From CAYTYZ01 sp964448465 (GTDB lineage: Bacteria; Patescibacteriota; Microgenomatia; UBA12405), in the NCBI GenBank assembly GCA_964448465.1, contig CAYUVY010000024.1, forward strand, positions 1-11,028: 11,028 nucleotides of DNA, read 5' to 3'. Below are positions 6,655 through 11,028 of this stretch, piece after piece. Position 1 is the stretch's first letter, and every line of letters begins with the position of its first letter. The translations under genes and the position numbers were made by a program. The notes beneath the pieces are model-generated. The model did no database searches and was not told the DNA's origin. It saw only the letters and a list, made by a program, of their open reading frames with translations.

Positions 6655-6801
6655 ATGAAGTGTCCGGTATGTAAAAAAGAGATGCTGGAAGTGCATGTGG
6701 ATATTTCTTATAACCAAAAAACTGGCCAGCGCTACGATCGAACTTTATATAATTGCAAAGCCTGTGACACTTGGCTACGGGCCGAAATACCGAAGAAATG
6801 A
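6655..6801 (+). CDS. Small zinc-ribbon protein, 48 aa
   Basis: ATG 6655 lies 1 nt after the lexA stop, and the TGA at 6799-6801 overlaps the rsmI ATG (6798-6800) in an ATGA junction. The protein begins MKCPVCKKEMLEVHVDISYN, continues with QKTGQRYDRTLYNCKACDTW and ends LRAEIPKK. Two Cys-x-x-Cys pairs (Cys3/Cys6 and Cys34/Cys37) about 28 residues apart are the standard ligand set of a zinc ribbon. No specific family is recognised. The spacing on both sides and the intact ligands argue that it is translated with lexA and rsmI. Its role is unknown: small zinc ribbons bind nucleic acids or proteins, and nothing here decides between them. Confidence 0.75.
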   Translation: MKCPVCKKEMLEVHVDISYNQKTGQRYDRTLYNCKACDTWLRAEIPKK

Positions 6802-7448
6802 CACTATATTTGATACCAACACCAATTGGGAATTTGGGGGATATAACTCTAAGAGCTATTGAAACTTTGGAAAAAGTGGAGATATTGTTGTGCGAAGATA
6901 CTCGCGTCACTGCTGGTTTGTTGGATAAACTAAAAATAAAAAATAAACCAAAGTTAATTTCTTATTACCAGGAAGTGGAAAGTAGTAAACTGTCGGAAAT
7001 CGTGGGATATTTGGAAGAAAATTATGCAGTGGGGTTGGTAGCGGATGCGGGTAGTCCAATGATTTCGGATCCAGGGTGGCTACTTACTAAAACCTGTATA
7101 GCTAGAAATTTTAAAGTTGAGGCTTTACCTGGAGCTAGTAGCGTAATAACGGCTTTGCAATTGTCAGGACTTCCTACTAATAAATTTATGTTTGTGGGCT
7201 TTTTGCCCAAAAAAGAAGGAGAGAAAAAGAAATTGTTAGCTAGTGATGGGCAGATTACCAAAGTAGCTTTTGAGTCGCCGGAGCGACTTACTGAAACTAT
7301 TGGCATGATGGCAGAAGACACAGAGATTTGTGTTTGTCGAGAGATGACGAAAATGCACGAAGAATTGGTACGAGGGAAAAGAGATAAGGTTTTGGAACAG
7401 CTAAAAACAATGGATCCCAGGGGAGAAGTGGTGTTGGTGTGGAAATAA
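6798..7448 (+). CDS. rsmI: 16S rRNA (cytidine1402-2'-O)-methyltransferase RsmI, short form
   Basis: ATG 6798 is chosen over the in-frame TTG at 6771 because MTLYLIPTPIGNLGDITLRA is the classic RsmI N-terminus and the ATGA overlap fits coupling to the zinc-ribbon gene. The length is 216 aa. The tetrapyrrole-methylase fold motifs are present: IPTPIGNLGDIT (6-17), LLCEDTR (30-36), DAGSPMISDPG (83-93), LPGASSVITAL (110-120), GFLPKK (134-139) and CREMTKMHEE (180-189). RsmI uses S-adenosylmethionine to methylate the 2'-OH of C1402 in the ribosomal P site, alongside RsmH. Typical proteins have about 280 aa and a C-terminal helical domain after the catalytic core. That domain is absent here: the protein ends with GEVVLVWK and a normal TAA just before the gap. 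Confidence 0.93.
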   Translation: MTLYLIPTPIGNLGDITLRAIETLEKVEILLCEDTRVTAGLLDKLKIKNKPKLISYYQEVESSKLSEIVGYLEENYAVGLVADAGSPMISDPGWLLTKTCIARNFKVEALPGASSVITALQLSGLPTNKFMFVGFLPKKEGEKKKLLASDGQITKVAFESPERLTETIGMMAEDTEICVCREMTKMHEELVRGKRDKVLEQLKTMDPRGEVVLVWK

Positions 7449-7548
7449 NNNNNNNNNNNNNNNNNNNNNNNNNNNNNNNNNNNNNNNNNNNNNNNNNNNN
7501 NNNNNNNNNNNNNNNNNNNNNNNNNNNNNNNNNNNNNNNNNNNNNNNN
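7449..7548. other. Assembly gap 3 (100 N placeholder) between rsmI and ppsA
   Basis: Exactly 100 N. It hides the last codons of ppsA and the convergent space between rsmI and ppsA, where any shared terminator would lie. Confidence 0.95.
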
Positions 7549-9836
7549 CGTTGTTTTTCGGCCCAGGCGATAGTTTGACGGGTGTGGCCAACAGCATCGG
7601 GAGAAACGGAAATACCAGTAATCCCCCACTTGACTAATTTTTCTACTAAATCGGGATGATTGCTGGGGGCTTGACCACAAATAGAGCTAGAAATACCGCG
7701 CTTGGTGGCGGTGGTGACGGCCTTTTCTAACATCCAGAGTACTGCAGGATCCATTTCGTTAAAGCTAGGAGCGACACTTTCGTTGTCGCGGTCTAGACCG
7801 AGGGTTAACATGGTAAGATCGTTGCTACCAATAGAAATACCATCGATGCCTGTGTCGATAAATTGGTCTAACAAAATAACGTTACTGGGAATTTCGACCA
7901 TCAAATATAATTTGAAACTAGGAGAGCGAATTAACCCAGCATCGGTAATTATTTTTTTGACTTGCATTAATTCTTGAGGAGTGCGAGTAAAGGGAATCAT
8001 AAGCTGGAGATTGCGATATCCCCACTTATTGCGCACACGCTTGATGGCTTCAAGTTCCAGTTGGAAAACTTCAGGATTGTGAATGTAGCGGGTGGCACCA
8101 CGAAAGCCAAGCATGGGGTTGGGTTCTTCTGGCTCATATAAATGCCCGTACTTTAGGTGTTTATATTCGTTGGTTTTAAAATCAGAGGCACGATAGATAA
8201 TTGGGCGAGGATTAAAAGCCTTGGCAAACTTAAGTAAACCATTGGTCAGCATTTTGACATATTTTTCTTGTTCTCCTGTTTTGATCATGTGCTTGGGATG
8301 TACGCCAATGGTGGCCATGATAAATTCGGCTCGCAGAAGACCTACGCCATCCACAGGCAACTTAGCAATCTTTTTGGCTAATTCTGGTTCGCCGAGATTA
8401 ACATAAAGTTTGGTGGCAGTTTTCTGAGGTTTGGTTGAAAGCTCAGGTCCTTCGACTCCCTGCGGTCGCTCAGGATGACTAAGAGAAGCGTTTATATTTT
8501 CTTGGGCGGGGTAGACGTTGCCGGAGGTGGCGTCGACAAAAACAATTTGGCCGGCTTTGAGAGTTTTCGTAGCAGTTTTGGTGCCAACAACGCAGGGCAC
8601 GCCCAGCTCGCGGCTAACAATGGCTGCGTGAGAGGTCTGACCACCAGCATCGGTGATAATGGCACTAACTCGGCGCATGGCGGGAACAAAGTCGGGAGAG
8701 GTCATGTAGGTGACCAGAACATCGCCTTTTTTGGCTAGGTTAATCTCTTTTGGTGATTTTAAAATGACCACTTTGCCTTGGGCTTGGCCGGGACTGGCAG
8801 ATTGACCAGACAGAATGGGGGTTAAATTGGTAGTAGTAGTGGAGTCTTTGGCCTGCAGATTGTGTAAAGTAGTAATGGGACGAGATTGTACGATGTAAAT
8901 TTTACGACTGGAGTCTAGGGCAAACTCCATATCTTGGGGCTTGGCATAATGATTGTGGAGCTTTTGGGCAATTTTGGCTAAAGATAGGACTTCTTTGGGA
9001 GTTAATTTGGCTTGTTGTTGAAGGGACTTGGGTACGTCGACTTCGGAAGTTTCACGAGTGGAGCGTTTTAATTGCCTGGTTTGGGCTGTGGTGTGATGAT
9101 GAATAATTTGCCAAGAGGATTTGTCGACAATGTCAGAATCTGGAGTGATTTTGCCCTGAACTATGTACTCCCCTAGTCCCCAGATAGTCTCGATAACAAT
9201 TTGGTCTTTGTTGCGGTTGACCGGATTGACGGAAAACATGATGCCAGAAATTTTGGAGTCCACCAGGACTTGGACGGGTACGGCAATGCCGATCTTTAGA
9301 TGAGAATAGTGTTGTTTTTCGCGATAAAAAATGGCCCTGGGAGTAAAAAGAGAGGCCCAACAATCTTGGACTCGTTTTAATAAATTACTTTCGCCGATGA
9401 CATTTAAATAAGTTTCTTGTTGGCCGGCAAAAGAGGCGTCGGGTAGATCTTCGGCAGTGGCAGAAGAGCGCACGGCCACCGGTAGTTGGCGCAGACCCGC
9501 CCAGCCACCCAGCTGGCGGTAGGCTTTCATGATTGGGATACTAGTTTCTGGACCAATAGTACACTTGCGAATGAGACTTTGAATTTTGGTAGCAGTTTGG
9601 GCTAGTTGGTGGGAGTCGTTGACATTGCAAGCGGAAATTATATGTTTGATCTGTTCATCTAGGTGATTGTCGGCGATGAACTTAAAATAGGCTGCGGAGG
9701 TAACCACAAAACCATTGGGAACTGGAATACCAAGTTGATACATTTCACCTAAATTTGCGCCTTTTCCACCAGCAATGGGAATATCGTCTTTGTTTAAGTC
9801 TTTAAACCAAGCAATGGGCAAGTACTGGGCGGGCAT
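7549..9836 (-). CDS. ppsA: Phosphoenolpyruvate synthase (3' end lost in gap)
   Basis: About 762 residues are visible from ATG 9836. The N-terminal ATP-binding domain (about 1-325) shows IPIAGGKGANLGEM, VAVRSSATAEDLPDASFAGQ and ISGIMFSVNPVNRNKDQIVI. The swivelling phosphohistidine domain (about 345-445) has DAGGQTSHAAIVSRELGVPC with His403. The C-terminal PEP/pyruvate barrel has VGLLRAEF, NPMLGFRGATRY, MVEIPSNV, ISIGSNDLTMLTLGLDRD and SSICGQAPS with Cys720. The enzyme makes PEP, AMP and phosphate from pyruvate, ATP and water, feeding gluconeogenesis. Sequence before the gap ends TIAWAEKQ, close to the usual C-terminus, so only a few codons are missing; any continuation through the N run would read antisense rsmI. 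Residues 451-467 are a repeat-derived linker (see separate entry). It starts 4 nt after the holA-like stop, so the two are probably co-transcribed. Confidence 0.95.
8436..8486 (-). repeat. Interspersed repeat inserted in frame within ppsA
   Basis: On the minus strand this segment encodes SLSHPERPQGVEGPELS (PpsA residues 451-467), lying between the phosphohistidine domain and the PEP-binding barrel, where other PpsA proteins have a plain linker. The DNA looks like a widespread palindromic repeat whose translations read HPERxxGVEG. Inverted segments (TCCT...CGAC with GTCG...AGGA, about 8448-8476) can fold into a hairpin. The inserted length keeps the reading frame. Confidence 0.6.
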
Positions 9837-9840
9837 ATAT

Positions 9841-10458
9841 TTATAATAGCAGTTTTGCCAGGATTCGTTCTAGAGCCACGGTCTTGTCGATGGCGAGCGT
9901 GCCGGTTTTGATTTGGTATTCCAAAAGAGTGCAATTTAAATAGGCAGATTTGACTTCTTCGACCTTAAAACCCCAAGGGGCTATAAGTTTTTTGCGCAAG
10001 TTGGCTTTAAGCATGTAAAACAAAAATTCAAAAGGTTCGGATTTGATAGTAGCGTGATAGCTAGCATAAAAGGCACGAAAATTGTGGGGCTTGATAGTCC
10101 CCAAACAATTAAAAATTAAATTGCTGGCAGGAAAATTCTGGACATTTGCCTTGGGAAAAGATTTAAGTTGGGTTAGAGTGAGGGCTTTGTCTTGCCAAAT
10201 AACTATTTCGGTATCGGTGGTGTTTAAAAATGGAACTAGTTTATCGAAAATGGCTTTGTTGACGGAAAAAAAGTTATCCAATATCAAAAGCTTTTTGTCG
10301 CCCAAAAGGTTGGTGGATTCTAAAAACTGCTGGACATTTTCTAGCTTGGCGGTTTTGGAGTCTAAAGATAATCTGTTTAGATCTTTTTTGGTGTCTAAAA
10401 GCTGGCCATAGGCCTGGCGACTTTTGAAGGTATCGGGACCGTGGAAGATATAAAGCAT
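9841..10458 (-). CDS. holA: DNA polymerase III delta subunit-like protein (short HolA)
   Basis: This 205-aa protein begins MLYIFHGPDTFKSRQAY, matching the start of the delta subunit AAA+-like domain, and has DKKLLILDNFF and TEIVIWQDKALT, typical of its beta-strand/loop core. It ends with LLEYQIKTGTLAIDKTVALE and RILAKLLL, which resembles the last helices of HolA (EYxIKTG...ALE). Delta opens the sliding clamp in the clamp loader. Normal HolA has about 340 aa, so this is a reduced form with weak sequence identity; the subunit name is an inference from both ends. ATG 10458 lies 5 nt after a TATACT box, implying a leaderless transcript. ppsA follows after 4 nt. Confidence 0.7.
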   Translation of the reverse strand: MLYIFHGPDTFKSRQAYGQLLDTKKDLNRLSLDSKTAKLENVQQFLESTNLLGDKKLLILDNFFSVNKAIFDKLVPFLNTTDTEIVIWQDKALTLTQLKSFPKANVQNFPASNLIFNCLGTIKPHNFRAFYASYHATIKSEPFEFLFYMLKANLRKKLIAPWGFKVEEVKSAYLNCTLLEYQIKTGTLAIDKTVALERILAKLLL

Positions 10459-10463
10459 AGGAT

Positions 10464-10469
10464 AGTATA
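10464..10469 (-). promoter_or_regulatory. -10 box of the holA-ppsA operon
   Basis: TATACT read on the minus strand ends 5 nt before the ATG, the same spacing as TATAAT to CTG at the protease gene. No convincing -35 box is visible; the upstream DNA is A/T-rich. Confidence 0.5.
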
Positions 10470-10505
10470 CTAATTTTCAATTTAACAATTTTCTAAATCT
10501 ATTTT

Positions 10506-10581
10506 GGGTTTGATAAATCAAACCCCTACGTGTTTTTTTATACTTATTGGTACGTATTGGGCGCGGAAACCGCGCCCCTAC
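10506..10581 (-). repeat. REP-like doublet: two GTAG-footed palindromes in direct orientation
   Basis: Read on the minus strand, two units each begin GTAGGGG. Unit 1 (10581-10559) has stem GGGCGCGG/CCGCGCCC, 8 bp with a 3-nt loop. Unit 2 (10529-10506) has stem GGGTTTGA/TCAAACCC, 8 bp with a 4-nt loop. The GTAG feet are 52 nt apart. A GTAG foot next to a hairpin is the recognised layout of REP sequences mobilised by RAYT transposases. No RAYT gene is in the window. Confidence 0.65.
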
Positions 10582-10598
10582 AAATAATCCCAAGGGTT

Positions 10599-10607
10599 TG
10601 GTATACT
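10599..10607 (+). promoter_or_regulatory. Extended -10 promoter upstream of the interrupted tRNA-Glu copy
   Basis: TGGTATACT is an extended -10 (TGn-TATACT), ending 23 nt before the tRNA-Glu-like sequence at 10631. The -35 region (near 10579) is weak. It is best explained as the original tRNA-Glu promoter, now separated from the intact tRNA by the GIY-YIG unit, and would drive transcription through the hairpins, the nuclease gene and the tRNA. Confidence 0.5.
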
Positions 10608-10630
10608 TTGAGGCCAGTAATGGTTGTGAT

Positions 10631-10714
10631 GGCCCCATCGTTGCCGATCCGGCGAAGCCGAGATCGAGCATTCACGTTCCGGTATAACCGAGAACGGAAC
10701 TAGTGGCCTAGGAC
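10631..10714 (+). pseudogene. Interrupted copy of the tRNA-Glu 5' end (first 26 nt)
   Basis: 10631-10641 (GGCCCCATCGT) equals nt 1-11 of the intact tRNA-Glu at 10953, and 10700-10714 (CTAGTGGCCTAGGAC) equals nt 12-26. A 58-nt insert lies between them, inside what would be the D stem. Both pieces match exactly and in order, so this is a broken duplicate and not chance. The rest of the tRNA (anticodon and T arms) is absent; the GIY-YIG start codon follows at once. Confidence 0.9.
10642..10699 (+). repeat. Paired bulged-hairpin element inside the tRNA fragment
   Basis: Hairpin 1 (10642-10670) has 12 bp: TGC/GCA, CGATC/GATCG and CGGC/GCCG, loop GAA and single bulged A at 10661 and 10667. Hairpin 2 (10675-10696) has 9 bp: CGTTC/GAACG and CGGT/ACCG, loop ATA and bulged A at 10691. 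Both share a 5-bp stem, a bulged A, a 4-bp stem and a 3-nt loop. Where they differ, both strands of the stem change together, so base pairing is kept. TTCA joins them. Confidence 0.8.
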
Positions 10715-10715
10715 T

Positions 10716-10967
10716 ATGTTTTATTGCTACATACTTAGATCCTTAAAAGATAATTCATATTATGTTGGTTCGACATCAGATTTAGAAAACAGACTCAAGT
10801 ATCATAATTCGGGTAGAAGTAGGTATACAAGCACAAAAATGCCGTGGAATCTGGTATACTCCGAGGTGTTTATCAACCTTTCTTTAGCTAGAAAGCGGGA
10901 GTTGCAAATAAAATCCTGGCACAAAAGATCAGCTATAGAAAAGTTAATTAACGGCCCCATCGTCTAG
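10716..10967 (+). CDS. GIY-YIG nuclease family protein overlapping tRNA-Glu
   Basis: This 83-aa single-domain protein starts MFYCYILRSLKDNSYYVGST, in which CYI and YYVG are the GIY and YIG motifs. It continues LENRLKYHNSGRSRYT with the catalytic Arg, and has RELQIKSWHKRSAIEKL with the conserved Glu. The compact form without a DNA-binding domain is the UvrC/YhbQ-like class common in reduced bacteria. The ATG follows the tRNA-Glu fragment by 1 nt; an in-frame TAG at 10701-10703 excludes an earlier start. The last four residues, GPIV, and the TAG stop are encoded by nt 1-15 of the intact tRNA-Glu gene. An endonuclease role is inferred from the family; the target is unknown, but its position between two copies of tRNA-Glu sequence suggests that gene. 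No strong ribosome-binding site is present, only AGGA 2 nt from the ATG. Confidence 0.92.
   Translation: MFYCYILRSLKDNSYYVGSTSDLENRLKYHNSGRSRYTSTKMPWNLVYSEVFINLSLARKRELQIKSWHKRSAIEKLINGPIV
10852..10860 (+). promoter_or_regulatory. Possible internal promoter for tRNA-Glu within the GIY-YIG gene
   Basis: TGGTATACT is again an extended -10, and its 17-nt surroundings match those of the site at 10597-10613 at 14 positions (both continue to GAGG). It lies 92 nt before tRNA-Glu. The -35 region is weak, and the codons (NLVYSE) are normal for the family, so this may be coincidence. Confidence 0.3.
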
Positions 10968-11026
10968 TGGCCTAGGACACTCGGCTTTCATCCGAGGAAT
11001 CGTGGGTTCGACTCCCACTGGGGTCA
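10953..11026 (+). tRNA. tRNA-Glu (anticodon UUC)
   Basis: The acceptor stem GGCCCCA (10953-10959) pairs with TGGGGTC (11019-11025), with one G-T pair, and discriminator A follows. The anticodon stem CTCGG/CCGAG holds loop CTTTCAT with anticodon TTC at 10987-10989. The T arm is GTGGG-TTCGACT-CCCAC. The next bases, CA, run to the window edge and no CCA is encoded. The first 15 nt also encode the end of the GIY-YIG gene, and the first 26 nt are duplicated at 10631-10714. Confidence 0.97.
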
Positions 11027-11028
11027 CA

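Noticed and set aside
7401..7548. Extension of the ppsA reading frame through gap 3 to a stop at 7401
   Set aside because: The frame continues only because N codons are not stops. The residues beyond the gap (ending SPGIHCF) are antisense to rsmI. The true ppsA end is inside the gap.
1505..7548. CRISPR array or other regular repeat array
   Set aside because: I saw no evenly spaced direct repeats with unique spacers on reading through; the only long exact repeats are the gap 1 flanks and the tRNA-Glu 5' ends.
10506..10542. Rho-independent terminator (hairpin followed by T7)
   Set aside because: The T run is 8 nt after the stem, no plus-strand gene ends just upstream, and the hairpin is better explained as one unit of the repeated doublet.
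10477..10671. 64-codon minus-strand ORF over the REP-like doublet
   Set aside because: It is a translation of the repeats (for example RRGLIYQTQNR) and of the tRNA fragment; palindromic DNA commonly gives open frames.
10629..10703. Small ORF beginning MAPSLPIRRSRDR and covering the tRNA fragment and hairpins
   Set aside because: Its sequence is fully explained by the tRNA-Glu piece and the hairpin insert, and it has no upstream initiation signal.
10670..10710. Partial 5S rRNA, suggested by a CGTTCC...GAACGGAA resemblance to helix III
   Set aside because: The rest of 5S rRNA (helices I, IV, V) is absent and the sequence runs into tRNA-Glu and the GIY-YIG gene.

Overview
This window most likely comes from a Candidate Phyla Radiation (Patescibacteria, possibly Microgenomates) genome. 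That is an inference from several traits: moderately AT-rich DNA, tightly packed and overlapping genes, unusually short versions of RsmI and a HolA-like delta subunit, tRNAs without an encoded CCA, and promoter -10 boxes lying directly against start codons with no Shine-Dalgarno sequence. It is a scaffold, not finished sequence: three runs of exactly 100 N (1505-1604, 2717-2816, 7449-7548) are placeholder gaps of unknown true size.

Layout. 1-354 (+) is the end of a DUF1801/YdhG-like protein. 398-1471 (+) is a secreted trypsin-like (S1) serine protease with its own promoter. After a gap comes tRNA-Pro(UGG) at 1637-1710. On the minus strand there follow an unrecognised 154-aa protein (1769-2233) and a five-gene envelope/secretion operon, transcribed from 5976 down to 2273: membrane-anchored transglutaminase-like protein, YvlD/phage-holin-like membrane protein, SecG, family 5 solute-binding protein (interrupted by a gap), and a one-helix membrane protein. 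Divergent from it is lexA (6024-6653, +), followed by a 48-aa zinc-ribbon protein and rsmI, the last two coupled through an ATGA overlap. Converging on rsmI, with a gap between, is a minus-strand pair: a holA-like gene (10458-9841), then ppsA (9836 into the gap).

The right end (10459-11028) is the unusual part. It holds a pair of GTAG-footed palindromes resembling REP elements. Next is a promoter-like site followed by the first 26 nt of a tRNA-Glu gene, split in its D-arm by a 58-nt insert that folds into two bulged hairpins of the same design. An 83-codon GIY-YIG nuclease gene comes next, and its last codons and stop lie inside an intact tRNA-Glu(UUC). The GIY-YIG gene is thus bracketed by two copies of the tRNA-Glu 5' end. 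I interpret this as a small tRNA-targeting mobile unit, and it is the best candidate here for an under-described system.

Other points of interest are an in-frame interspersed repeat inside ppsA, a Cys-Gly scissile bond in LexA, and a protease whose signal peptide appears only if translation starts at a non-ATG codon. Functions come from motifs read by eye; no database search was possible.
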